A DNA stretch of 64,000 nt, from NCBI GenBank assembly GCA_044507625.1, contig JBIQJE010000011.1:53115-117114 (forward strand). Reading direction: 5' to 3'. How positions within the stretch are numbered: position 1 is the first letter of the stretch; each line of letters begins with the position of its first letter. Positions 29,004 to 37,514 of the stretch are shown here, piece by piece. Source of the stretch: Hyphomicrobium_A sp044507625 (GTDB taxonomy: Bacteria > Pseudomonadota > Alphaproteobacteria > Rhizobiales > Hyphomicrobiaceae). The notes beneath the pieces are model-generated. The model was not told where the DNA came from. It did no database searches and saw only the letters and a program-made list of their open reading frames with translations. Position numbers and translations under genes: made by a program.

Positions 29004-29864
29004 TCAGGGCGTCGTTACGGGGGCTGAACCCGGTTCCGTGGCCTCCGCGGGCGGCGCATTGCTCGCACCGCCTGGTGCTGCAGGAATAGAGCCCGTGCTG
29101 GTATCCGGCGCGTGTGCTGCCGGCGACGTGGCGAGCTGGTGGCGCTTGATAATGACGCCGAACCAGTCGGCCTCCGGCAGGAGACGCTGGTGCAGGGACG
29201 CCCACATCGGCTTCGAGGTGATGCCGTCGTAGAACGTCGTGATCGACGGCGTCAGGAAGAGCAGCGCCACAGCCGCCGCGGCCATTGCGGCAGACCCCGC
29301 CGGATTGCGCTTGTCGAAGGGCTTGAAGGCGGTGCCGAACGAACGCTTGATGTAATTTCCGAGCACGTCCACCGAATAGATCTCGTCGAGAATGAGGTGG
29401 GTGAGGAAGCCTATCAGAAGGAAGCCGCCGGCCAGCCAGGCGACGCCGTCGGGGCGGTCGAACACATAGTAGAAGACGATCACCGTCGCGAACGCAGAGG
29501 CGAGGCCGGCGATCCACGAGTGCCAGATGCCGCGGTGGTTCGTCAGCCTATGGAAGACCGTATGCAGGCCGTAGCGGACGAACAGCAGCGAGCCGAGCCA
29601 GAGTATCCACATCTCCGCAATCGATAGCCGCGGCGCGAAGTGAAACAGAAGCGCAAACGAGAAGAACACGGCCAGGCCGGCGAATAGCGCCCTGCTGGGC
29701 CGTGAATCCTTCAGGTCGATATCGGGCAGCACCGAGCCGAGCGAACCGGCCATCGTGACCGCGACGAGGTTTTCCGGCGCTATGACGTCGGCCGCCAGCG
29801 TCAGCGTAGCGAGGGATCCTGCTACGATGGTGCCGACGACGATATGCGTGGGGAAATTTGCCAT
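29004..29864 (-). CDS. YdjM-like membrane-bound metal-dependent hydrolase
   Basis: 286-residue inner-membrane protein of the YdjM/DUF457 family. Conserved polar residues lie in NFPTHIVVGT (His), LPDIDLKDSRPSRA (Asp pair) and LTNHRGIWHSW (His cluster). About five to six membrane segments cover residues 10-230. The last ~45 residues are a Pro/Ala-rich tail (APGGASNAPPAEATEPGSAP). Enzyme activity is inferred from the family name; a real substrate is not known. It is divergent from the CDF exporter. Confidence 0.8.
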   Translation of the reverse strand: MANFPTHIVVGTIVAGSLATLTLAADVIAPENLVAVTMAGSLGSVLPDIDLKDSRPSRALFAGLAVFFSFALLFHFAPRLSIAEMWILWLGSLLFVRYGLHTVFHRLTNHRGIWHSWIAGLASAFATVIVFYYVFDRPDGVAWLAGGFLLIGFLTHLILDEIYSVDVLGNYIKRSFGTAFKPFDKRNPAGSAAMAAAAVALLFLTPSITTFYDGITSKPMWASLHQRLLPEADWFGVIIKRHQLATSPAAHAPDTSTGSIPAAPGGASNAPPAEATEPGSAPVTTP

Positions 29865-30043
29865 GCCAGTGTCTCCCGCTCGCGGCTGGGCGCATTCGGC
29901 GCGCCGCCCATCTCCCCATCAGATTCGCCGGTCGGAAGGGAGGTCGAGTGGCAACTGCAATGTGGAAAAGGATCATCGAAGCATAGTGTCGCCGGGAAGG
30001 CTCAGGCCTTGCCGCCGCCACCGGAGATGCCTATTGCCGCCCC

Positions 30044-30955
30044 ATGGATAATCCGGTCCGCTCGAGCAAGCGCTCACACCACTTCGTCGCCGCCGCCAGC
30101 ATTGCGGTGGCGCTGGCGGTAATGGGCATCAAATACGTCGCCTACCTGATGACGGGAAGCGTGGCGCTGTTCTCCGATGCGCTGGAGAGCATCGTCAACG
30201 TCCTCACCGCCATTGCGGCGTTGATCGCCATTCGCGTCGGCTCGCAGCCGCCTGACCGAAGGCACCCGTTCGGCCACCACAAGGCGGAATATTTCGCCGC
30301 GGTGCTCGAAGGCACGCTGATCATCATCGCAGCGATGCTCATCTTCCATGAGGCCTACCAGGCTTTCCTCAAGCCCCGTGAAATGAACCAGCCGGTCATC
30401 GGTCTTTTGATCAGCGGACTGGCGACGGCCATTAACGCCGGCTGGGCTCTGGTGCTGGTGAACCGCGGCCGCGCCTGGAGTTCGCCGGCACTGGAGGGGG
30501 ACGGGTATCACCTCTTCTCCGACGTCATCACCTCGGTGGGCGTGCTCGTCGGTCTGACGCTCGCCACCCTCACCGGCTGGTATATTCTCGACCCGATCAT
30601 CGCGGGCGTCGTCGCGATCAACATTCTGCGCATGGGCTACAATCTGGCCGCCCAATCCATGAGCGCTCTGTTGGACCAGGCCGCCTCACCCGAAATCCAG
30701 GCGCGGATCATGGAGGCCATCCGCGCAAACGGCGATGGCGCCCTTCAGGTTCACGACATCCGCACGCGCACGGCGGGGCCGCAAACCTTCATCGAATTCC
30801 ACCTCGTCGTCCCGGGTAGCATGACGGTGAAAGCCGCACACGACATCTGCGACCGGATCGAGGACGCGATCGAGAAGGAACTCGCGAACACGGACGTCAT
30901 CATTCACGTCGAGCCCGACCACAAGGCCGAGCGCAAGGGCGCCGTCGAGCTTTAG
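30044..30955 (+). CDS. cation diffusion facilitator (CDF) family metal exporter
   Basis: 303-residue inner-membrane antiporter that exports divalent metals such as Zn, Fe or Mn. Six membrane segments; the metal sites are in LFSDALESIVNV (second segment) and DGYHLFSDVITSVGVLVG (fifth). The family motif HPFGHHKAEYFAAVLEG lies between. The C-terminal cytoplasmic domain has HDIRTRTAGPQTFIEFHLVV and HDICDRIEDAIEKEL. The metal cannot be assigned with confidence from these residues. Confidence 0.92.
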   Translation: MDNPVRSSKRSHHFVAAASIAVALAVMGIKYVAYLMTGSVALFSDALESIVNVLTAIAALIAIRVGSQPPDRRHPFGHHKAEYFAAVLEGTLIIIAAMLIFHEAYQAFLKPREMNQPVIGLLISGLATAINAGWALVLVNRGRAWSSPALEGDGYHLFSDVITSVGVLVGLTLATLTGWYILDPIIAGVVAINILRMGYNLAAQSMSALLDQAASPEIQARIMEAIRANGDGALQVHDIRTRTAGPQTFIEFHLVVPGSMTVKAAHDICDRIEDAIEKELANTDVIIHVEPDHKAERKGAVEL

Positions 30956-31037
30956 GCAGGCGATCCGGCAGACGGCAGGCGGGCGTCGCTCGGCGCGCGC
31001 CCTCTTACTTCAGCGGGGACGTTGCGCGCACGGCAAA

Positions 31038-31796
31038 ATGCCGACTAATAACGGGATGGATTCGGCTTCCCTTCCCAGCATCCGGCTGTTCGTCGGCGCG
31101 CCTCTCACCGAAGGCGCGATGATCCCGTGCACGCCGGAACAGGCGAACTACCTCGGCAATGTACTGCGCCGCAATGCGGGCGATGAGATCCTGGTCTTCA
31201 ACGGCCGCGACGGCGAATGGCGCGCGCGGATCACGGAAGCGGGTAAGCGCCGCTGCACGCTCGAATGTACTGGAAGGACGCGGCCGCAGATCGATGGTCC
31301 CGATCTGCATTACATCTTCGCGCCGCTGAAGCACGCGCGCCTCGACTACATGGTGCAGAAGGCCACCGAGCTCGGCGTTGCACATCTTCAGCCGGTGCTG
31401 ACGCGGCGCACTATGACGTCCCGCGTCAACCTGGAACGCATGGGCGCGAACGCGATCGAAGCTGCAGAGCAGTGCGGTGTGCTGCGCGTGCCGACGGTCG
31501 GCGAGCCAGTGAAGCTCGAAGCGCTGCTCGCGCACTGGCCGCGGGAGCGGAGCCTGATTTTCTGCGACGAAGCGGCTGACGTCGCGAGCCCGATCGCCGC
31601 GCTTTCGCAAATCGGCGCGCACCCGCTTGCGGTCATCATCGGACCCGAAGGCGGCTTCGATGGGAACGAGCGCGAATTGCTGCGCGCTCAACCCTTCGCG
31701 ACCGCCATTTCGCTCGGCCCGCGCATCATGCGCGCCGATACCGCTGCGGTCGCCGCGCTCGCGCTCGTCAATGCCACGCTGGGCGACTGGCGCTAA
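31038..31796 (+). CDS. rsmE: 16S rRNA m3U1498 methyltransferase RsmE
   Basis: 252-residue SPOUT-class RNA methyltransferase. The N-terminal PUA-like part starts at SIRLFVGAPL. The knotted SAM-binding core shows QKATELGVAHLQPVLTRRT, AVIIGPEGGFDGNERELL and ISLGPRIMRADTAAVAAL. The start may be 31038 or the in-frame ATG at 31056; neither has a strong SD. It modifies helix 44 of 16S rRNA. Confidence 0.95.
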   Translation: MPTNNGMDSASLPSIRLFVGAPLTEGAMIPCTPEQANYLGNVLRRNAGDEILVFNGRDGEWRARITEAGKRRCTLECTGRTRPQIDGPDLHYIFAPLKHARLDYMVQKATELGVAHLQPVLTRRTMTSRVNLERMGANAIEAAEQCGVLRVPTVGEPVKLEALLAHWPRERSLIFCDEAADVASPIAALSQIGAHPLAVIIGPEGGFDGNERELLRAQPFATAISLGPRIMRADTAAVAALALVNATLGDWR

Positions 31797-31808
31797 AATG
31801 CAAACGCA

Positions 31809-31837
31809 AACGGGGCCGCCGTGGAGGCAGCCCCGTT
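31809..31837. terminator. bidirectional terminator between rsmE and a convergent gene
   Basis: An 8-bp stem AACGGGGC/GCCCCGTT with a 13-nt loop, 12 nt after the rsmE stop. T-rich sequence (TTCGCAATTCGCTTTCTT) follows on the plus strand. Confidence 0.65.
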
Positions 31838-31875
31838 CGCAATTCGCTTTCTTCAGGTGCCGGACGCTGCGCCGC

Positions 31876-32220
31876 TCAGTTGGCGCACTTCGCGTCGAGC
31901 TTATCCATGGCCGCGTCATAGACCTTGCCGTCCGCCGATTCCGGATCGAGGTCGGCGCCGGCTTCAAAGGCACTCTGGAATTCCGGGCCCAGCGCCTTCA
32001 TGAAGCCGTCCATCTGCTTGTCCAGCTCTTCGGCTTTGCTGTCATCCTCGGCATCGGCCGACGACATGACCTTGCTCATCTCGCAGTAGGTCTTGAGCTT
32101 CGCGGCATCGTTGGCGACGGCCTCGAAAGTCTTCACGGCGGAGTCCACCGCCGCGCTAGCGGCGAAGGCCGGAGAGGCCAAAAGGCCGCAGAGGGCGCAG
32201 GTGGCCAGATATTTCTTCAT
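31876..32220 (-). CDS. small secreted hypothetical protein
   Basis: 114-residue exported protein of unknown function. The signal peptide is clear (KKYLATCALCGLLASPAFAA, cleavage near 20). The mature part is helical and acidic with two Cys, one in KTYCEMSKVM and one at the C-terminus (DAKCAN), suggesting one disulfide. The GGGAG SD precedes the ATG at 32220. It is convergent with rsmE and divergent from gshA. Confidence 0.85.
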   Translation of the reverse strand: MKKYLATCALCGLLASPAFAASAAVDSAVKTFEAVANDAAKLKTYCEMSKVMSSADAEDDSKAEELDKQMDGFMKALGPEFQSAFEAGADLDPESADGKVYDAAMDKLDAKCAN

Positions 32221-32570
32221 CGAATTCTCCCGTAGTTTGGCGAGCGGCATAAGGGTCGAGGTAACTGCAATGGAGCGTCGTTCGTTTGGTCCGTGCATAT
32301 ATCCAACTGTCCAACGGCCGTCAGCCTTCAAAACCGTCGGGTCGCTTGGAAGCTTCCCCGGGGCATCGGTGCTCAGCAATAGTGTTTTTTTATGGTGCAG
32401 GTGCTCTGCCGACTTCGCACGGGGTATGGCTTGCGCGGCCGCCGCTGAGGGCTTAGAGGCTCGCCATACTACCGGCCGCATCGTGCCCGCCCCCCACCGG
32501 CCCGGCGGGCCCGACGCCAAGCCCCGGATATGGCAACGAACTTCACGCACGAACCCGCGAGGCCCGCTGC
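32221..32570. other. intergenic region upstream of gshA
   Basis: 350 bp without a supported gene, between divergent genes. It holds a T7 run (near 32385-32391) and several GC-rich short palindromes near 32490-32515. It should contain promoters for both neighbours, but I see no clear operator. Confidence 0.5.
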
Positions 32571-33953
32571 ATGTCGACCCGTCAAGATGGCGCGCCCGGC
32601 CGGCTCGTTCGCTCGCGCGATGATCTCGTTGCGTGGATCGCCGCGGGTGAAAAGCCCAAAACCGAGTGGCGGATCGGCACCGAACACGAGAAGTTTGTCT
32701 TCCATACGGACACCCTGACACCCGTGCCCTACGAGGGCGAGCGCAGCATCCGTGCGCTGCTCGAGGCGCTCATCACCCGCTTCGGGTGGGATCCGATCCG
32801 CGAGGGGAACAACATCATCGCGCTGAAGCGCGAGAACTGCGAGCTTTGCGGCAACGTCAGCCTGGAGCCCGGGGGGCAGTTCGAGCTTTCCGGCGGACCG
32901 GTCGCGACGCTGCATGAGACGGCGGCCGAGACGCACCAGCACCTCCGGGAGGTGGTACGCGTCGGCGAGCCCCTCGGTATCGGCTTCATTGGCCTCGGCT
33001 TTTCGCCCAAGTGGACCCTGGCCGAAACGCCCCACATGCCGAAGGAGCGCTACGCCATCATGACGCGCTACATGCCGACGGTCGGCTCGCGCGGGCTCGA
33101 CATGATGTACCGGACGGCGACCATTCAGGTGAACCTCGACTTTTCCGACGAGGCGGACATGGTCAAGAAGCTGCGGGTCTCTCTGGCGCTGCAGCCGATC
33201 GCCACCGCGCTGTTCGCCGCCTCCCCTTTCACCGACGGGCGCCCCAACGGCTTTAAGTCGATGCGCTCGGAGGTGTGGCGCGATACCGATCGCCGCCGCA
33301 CGGGCATGCTGCCGTTCGCCTTCGAGGACGGCATGGGATACGAGCGCTATGTCGACTACGCGCTCGCGGTGCCGATGTACTTCGTCTACCGCAACGGCCG
33401 CTACATCGATGCCTCGGGCGCCTCGTTCCAGGATTTCCTCGAGGGAAAACTCCCGCAGCTTCCGGGCGAGCGTCCCACCCTCGACGACTGGTCGGATCAT
33501 CTCACAACGCTGTTCCCCGAGGTGCGGCTGAAGCGCTTCCTCGAGATGCGCGGTGCGGACAGCGGCCCATGGCAGCGGATATGCGCCCTGCCGGCGTTGT
33601 GGACCGGCCTTCTCTACGATGCCGATGCTCTCGACGCCGCCTGGCAGCTCGTGAAGGATTGGACCGAGGAAGAGCGCGAAGCCCTGCGCAACGGGGTGCC
33701 GAAATCCGCGCTCGCAACCCCCTTCCGCAATACCACCGTGCAGCACGTCGCGCGGGAAGTGCTCGCAATCGCCCGCAGAGGCCTAGAGGCGCGGTGCCGC
33801 CTCAATGCGATCGGCCAGGACGAAACGATCTACCTCGACCACGTGGACGAAGTTGCACATTCAGGTCGCACGCTGGCAGATCGCCTGCTCGAGCGCTATC
33901 ACGGCGCTTGGCGCGGTGAGATCGACCATGTCTTTGAAGAATATGCGTTCTGA
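32571..33953 (+). CDS. gshA: glutamate-cysteine ligase
   Basis: 460-residue cytoplasmic enzyme joining glutamate and cysteine with ATP, the first step in glutathione synthesis. It belongs to the plant/alphaproteobacterial class: WRIGTEHEKFVF at the start, then LEPGGQFELSGGPVATLHET, MPTVGSRGLDMMYRTATIQ and RSEVWRDTDRRRTGMLPF. The start ATG at 32571 gives MSTRQDGAPGR. The product feeds glutathione to the GST-like proteins encoded elsewhere in the window. Confidence 0.95.
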   Translation: MSTRQDGAPGRLVRSRDDLVAWIAAGEKPKTEWRIGTEHEKFVFHTDTLTPVPYEGERSIRALLEALITRFGWDPIREGNNIIALKRENCELCGNVSLEPGGQFELSGGPVATLHETAAETHQHLREVVRVGEPLGIGFIGLGFSPKWTLAETPHMPKERYAIMTRYMPTVGSRGLDMMYRTATIQVNLDFSDEADMVKKLRVSLALQPIATALFAASPFTDGRPNGFKSMRSEVWRDTDRRRTGMLPFAFEDGMGYERYVDYALAVPMYFVYRNGRYIDASGASFQDFLEGKLPQLPGERPTLDDWSDHLTTLFPEVRLKRFLEMRGADSGPWQRICALPALWTGLLYDADALDAAWQLVKDWTEEEREALRNGVPKSALATPFRNTTVQHVAREVLAIARRGLEARCRLNAIGQDETIYLDHVDEVAHSGRTLADRLLERYHGAWRGEIDHVFEEYAF

Positions 33954-34081
33954 GGCACTGGCGCTTCGGTTCAGCTTGTGTTCATCCTAGGCGCCGTTAA
34001 CTCCGGCTCCAGGGTACGGGGGGCCACAGGGCATTCGTTTCGAGCGCCGGAACGGATGCTGCAAGCGGCGGGAGAACGGAC

Positions 34082-34297
34082 GTGCTCGGACGCAAGCTGA
34101 ACTGGGCGGTGGTGTGCGCTATCGCCCTCACGGCGGTGCTTTTTGCCATCGGTCTGGCGTCGCTCGACCGTGTTGCCGCGGGCCAGTGCGGCGCGAGCTG
34201 CCGCAACGCCTACAACCAGTGCCGCATGTCCACCAAGGGCTCGCCCTCGTGCGAGGTCGCCTTCACCAAATGCATGCAGAGCTGCATCAAGCGCTAA
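34082..34297 (+). CDS. small cysteine-rich membrane-anchored protein
   Basis: 71-residue protein with an N-terminal hydrophobic segment (about 8-27), either a signal peptide or an anchor. The mature part has six Cys in two similar halves: CGASCRNAYNQC and CEVAFTKCMQSC, each with the Cys-x3-Cys/Cys-x7-Cys look of a helical hairpin held by disulfides. Function unknown. Start at 34082 is GTG; it lies 128 nt after gshA. Confidence 0.72.
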   Translation: MLGRKLNWAVVCAIALTAVLFAIGLASLDRVAAGQCGASCRNAYNQCRMSTKGSPSCEVAFTKCMQSCIKR

Positions 34298-34359
34298 AAG
34301 CGCTCCGCCCTTAGCTGAATTGCAGAACACTATCTTTTTGTCAGATCGCGTTCCCGTGT

Positions 34360-34394
34360 CCGAAAGCCGGTTTCCACTTTTCCGGAAGCACTCT
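34360..34394 (+). repeat. 35-bp intergenic repeat, copy 1
   Basis: Direct repeat with the core CCGGTTTCCACTTTTCCGGA, matching copy 2 at 34415 in 33 of 35 positions. It lies between the small Cys-rich gene and the lutC stop. It resembles a dispersed intergenic repeat I recall from Hyphomicrobiales. Confidence 0.85.
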
Positions 34395-34414
34395 CCACCT
34401 GTCGTGCTTCTTAT

Positions 34415-34449
34415 CGGAAAACCGGTTTCCACTTTTCCGGAAGCACTCT
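34415..34449 (+). repeat. 35-bp intergenic repeat, copy 2
   Basis: Second copy, 20 bp after the first. Its last two bases fall inside the lutC stop codon (complement of 34448-34450), so the lutC 3' end is formed by the repeat. It contains the short palindrome ACCGGT. Confidence 0.85.
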
Positions 34450-35143
34450 AACGGGCGCCGACAGACGCCGTGTCCGTCCCATAGATCACCACGGCAAGGC
34501 GGCGGGGCCCGTGCGCTCCGATGACGATCTTGCCGCCGATATCGCCGGTGCGCGAGGTGCCTGTCACGAGGTTGACCGTGCGCGGAAGACGGCCTCCGCA
34601 GGAAACCAGGACCATTTCCAGGGCTTCCTCGTACCGGGAGACAATGGCGCGGGCGCTGAGCACCACGATGTGGGTTTCCGGCAGGAAGGCGAGCGTCACC
34701 GGGCTCTCGGGCCCCGACGCGAGTATGAGGGTTCCGGTTTCGGCGACGCCGGCAACGGCGTGCGAAAGACCAACGGCGTCGCCCACCATAGCGGGCCCAG
34801 TATAGACGGTCAGCGCGGGGGCAGCCTGCCACGGCAGGGAGGTGAGAGGCCCCGTGCTCCCCCGCCGCAGGCACAGCGGCAATCCCCGCGCCACCAGATA
34901 GTTCGCAATGGCGGATGGGATGTCATCTTCCCGGGCGACCTCGACGAGATCGGCGCCGACGCGTTGCAGCTGGACCTTGAAGCGCGCAGCCAGCCTATCG
35001 GGCGACATGGGGGTGGCGTCGGCGCCCGATGGGTGGTGCGGCGGCTGCGCCAGTCGCTCGGCGACCGCCCGATGGCGCGTGCGGTCTTTGCCATGCACGG
35101 ACAGCGCCTCACGCACGCGCGCCAAGACGTGCTCGCGGCTCAT
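34448..35143 (-). CDS. lutC: LUD-domain protein LutC (lactate utilization)
   Basis: 231-residue LutC/YkgG protein, third part of the LutABC L-lactate oxidation complex. The LUD domain shows VGLSHAVAGVAETGTLILAS, PVTLAFLPETHIVVLSA and VTGTSRTGDIGGKIVIGAHG. The first ~70 residues are a charged helical region. The start at 35143 overlaps the lutB stop (ATGA). The ORF could be read further upstream to 35428, but that lies inside lutB. Confidence 0.92.
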   Translation of the reverse strand: MSREHVLARVREALSVHGKDRTRHRAVAERLAQPPHHPSGADATPMSPDRLAARFKVQLQRVGADLVEVAREDDIPSAIANYLVARGLPLCLRRGSTGPLTSLPWQAAPALTVYTGPAMVGDAVGLSHAVAGVAETGTLILASGPESPVTLAFLPETHIVVLSARAIVSRYEEALEMVLVSCGGRLPRTVNLVTGTSRTGDIGGKIVIGAHGPRRLAVVIYGTDTASVGAR

Positions 35144-36582
35144 GGCTGGTCCGTCCGGTCCAATTGCTCGCGGCGCGCCCATAGCTCCTGGAACGTCCGG
35201 CCCTGCGGCGCGGGGAGATCGCGATATCGCGTCCAAGCGGATGCGAAGGGCGCACGGCGCAACCGGCCGCGGCTTCCCCCCAGCGCGGCGAGCACGCGTG
35301 CGCAGAGACGTGCAGTCATGCGATAGGCGCGCGGGCGGGCGGCCAGGAATGCCCAGGCGCGGAGCAGCGCCCGGCGCCGGCGCGAAGCCTGGTCCGCTGA
35401 CGGGCGCGAGAAATCCCGCCCCCGCCATTTGCGCAGCATCGAAACCAGGGGAATTTCGACGGGGCAGACCTCCTCACAGCGGCCGCAGAAGGTCGAAGCT
35501 TCGGCGAGATGCGCGGTTGCGCCCGGCCCCGCAAGGGCCGGCGACAGCACGGCGCCGATCGGCCCCGGATAAACCGACCCATAGGCGTGGCCGCCGATGG
35601 AGCAATAGACGGGGCAATGGTTCATGCACGCGCCGCAGCGGATGCAGCGCAGGACCGGCCGCAGGTCGCTGGCGAGCAGCTCTGTGCGTCCGTTGTCGAG
35701 AATGACGATATGGCAGGCTTCGGGCCCTTCGCCGTCGTCCTGCCGGCGCGGGCCGGTGACGATGGTCGTATAGGCGGACAGCGCTTGCCCTGTCGCCGAG
35801 CGCGCCAACAGCCGCAACAGCGGCCAGGCATCGACGAACGTCGGTACCACCTTGTCGATCGACGTCAGCACGATGTGCACTTTCGGCAGCGACATCGTGA
35901 GGTCGGCATTGCCTTCGTTGGTGACGACGATGGCCGACCCCGTTTCGGCGACGAGAAAATTCGCGCCCGTGATGCCGACATCGGCGGTGAGAAACTTTTC
36001 GCGCAGGACTTCGCGCGCCTCCGCAATCATGGCCTCCGGCGTTGCGAGGTCGCGGTCGGCGGGCAGGTGCGGGTGCTGCACGCGGAACGCATCCGCAACA
36101 TCGCTCACCCGCAAATGAATCGCGGGCGCAATGATGTGGCTCGGCCGCTCGTTTCTTATCTGCACCAGGTATTCGCCCAGGTCCGTCTCGACGACGTCGA
36201 GCGAAGCATTCTCCAGGTGCCCGCGGAGCTCGATCTCCTCGGAGACCATGGACTTGCTCTTGGTGACGGTGCGCGCGTTCGCATTACGGCAGATGCCGAG
36301 AATGATGCGGCGCGCATCCTCGCCGTTCGAGGCCCAATGCACCTTCGAGCCCGCCCCTGTTGCGTTGGCCTCGAAGGCCTCGAGGTAGAGGTCGAGGTGT
36401 GCGAGGGTGTGGTCGCGGATATCGCGCGCCGTGCGGCGTAGGCGCTCGAACCCGGGCAGCTCGGCGCGGGCGCGCCGGCGTCCGGCTACGAAACCGGCTG
36501 GGACATCGGCGAGCGCGCGCTGCAGCGGCTCATCTGCGAGGGCGGCGGCGACGGCGGCGTCGAACGTGGCGGGGTTCGTCAT
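35140..36582 (-). CDS. lutB: iron-sulfur protein LutB (lactate utilization)
   Basis: 480-residue LutB protein: an N-terminal LUD domain (about 70-300, including VTKSKSMVSEEIELRGHLE and ADVGITGANFLVAETGSAI) followed by two 4Fe-4S motifs. These are CIRCGACMNHCPVYCSIGG and CGRCEEVCPVEIPL. The C-terminal ~80 residues are Arg/Ala-rich. The start overlaps the lutA stop (ATGA), so lutA, lutB and lutC are translationally coupled. It passes electrons from lactate oxidation to the chain. Confidence 0.94.
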   Translation of the reverse strand: MTNPATFDAAVAAALADEPLQRALADVPAGFVAGRRRARAELPGFERLRRTARDIRDHTLAHLDLYLEAFEANATGAGSKVHWASNGEDARRIILGICRNANARTVTKSKSMVSEEIELRGHLENASLDVVETDLGEYLVQIRNERPSHIIAPAIHLRVSDVADAFRVQHPHLPADRDLATPEAMIAEAREVLREKFLTADVGITGANFLVAETGSAIVVTNEGNADLTMSLPKVHIVLTSIDKVVPTFVDAWPLLRLLARSATGQALSAYTTIVTGPRRQDDGEGPEACHIVILDNGRTELLASDLRPVLRCIRCGACMNHCPVYCSIGGHAYGSVYPGPIGAVLSPALAGPGATAHLAEASTFCGRCEEVCPVEIPLVSMLRKWRGRDFSRPSADQASRRRRALLRAWAFLAARPRAYRMTARLCARVLAALGGSRGRLRRAPFASAWTRYRDLPAPQGRTFQELWARREQLDRTDQP

Positions 36583-37382
36583 GGCGTGCCGCCTTCCCGT
36601 CCGGCACCGATGGGCGGGGCGTCGAACTCGCCCGCCAAGACTTCCGCAAAGTGGCGGCAACGGATGGCCGAGCCCTCGCGCGACAGCTTGCCCGCAACGT
36701 TCAGGAGGCACCCCAGGTCGCCCGCCAGCACGAGGTCCGGCTCGACGGCCGCCGCGCTCGCGCACTTGGCCGTCACCATCGCGTCGGAGATAGCGGGAAA
36801 CTTCACCGCGAAGAGCCCGCCGAAGCCGCAGCACGTCTCGGTGCCGGCCATCTCGACCAGCTCCAGACCCGGCACGGCGGAGAGGAGACGGCGCGGCTGG
36901 GCCCGCACCTTCAACTCGCGCAAACCCGAGCAGCCGTCGTGGTAGGTGACGCGGCCCTCGAACGAGCCGGGCACCGCGGTCATGCCACGCACATCGACGA
37001 GGAAGGACGACAGCTCGTGCACGCGCTCGGCAAACGCGCGCGCGCGGGCTTCGGCTTCCGCGTCACCGGCCATGAGCCGCGGATAGTGCAGCTTGAGCAT
37101 CGCCGCGCACGAACCGGAGGGCACAACGACATAGTCCAGCCCGTCGAACGCCGTCATCGTTTGCAGAACGAGGGTGCGCGCGCTCGCGCTGTCGCCGCTG
37201 TTGTAAGCGGGCTGCCCGCAGCAGGTCTGCTCAGCGGGGACGACGACCTCGCAGCCTGCCGCCTCGATGAGGCGCGCGGCGGCAAATCCGACCGAGGGAC
37301 GCATGAGGTCGACGAGACAGGTGACGAAGAGCCCGACCCGCGGCCGTCTTGCATAGCCCTCGTTCATTGCCTGTCCGTCCAT
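36579..37382 (-). CDS. lutA: CCG-domain (Fe-S) protein LutA (lactate utilization)
   Basis: 267-residue protein with two cysteine-rich CCG domains: AEQTCCGQPAYNSGD and GTETCCGFGGLFAVKFP, each with the partner Cys upstream (GLFVTCLVDLMRP; HDGCSGLREL). The CCG domains bind Fe-S in heterodisulfide-reductase-like proteins. The start at 37382 has a strong GGAGG 6 nt upstream; an in-frame ATG at 37367 is weaker. First gene of lutABC. Confidence 0.93.
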   Translation of the reverse strand: MDGQAMNEGYARRPRVGLFVTCLVDLMRPSVGFAAARLIEAAGCEVVVPAEQTCCGQPAYNSGDSASARTLVLQTMTAFDGLDYVVVPSGSCAAMLKLHYPRLMAGDAEAEARARAFAERVHELSSFLVDVRGMTAVPGSFEGRVTYHDGCSGLRELKVRAQPRRLLSAVPGLELVEMAGTETCCGFGGLFAVKFPAISDAMVTAKCASAAAVEPDLVLAGDLGCLLNVAGKLSREGSAIRCRHFAEVLAGEFDAPPIGAGREGGTP

Positions 37383-37514
37383 GTCTGCCCTCCGCGCCGT
37401 ACGCGGCCGGGGTACTGGCGAGCACAGCAGCAAATCGCCGGGCTGGGATCAAGCGGCGCGAACCATCGATGCTGCGCGAGCAGCGGGCCACGACGCGCTC
37501 ACCACGGCAGATGC

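Noticed and set aside
31876..32721. Longer frame upstream of the small secreted protein
   Set aside because: The ATG at 32220 starts a clear signal peptide; upstream sequence lies in the gshA promoter and coding start.
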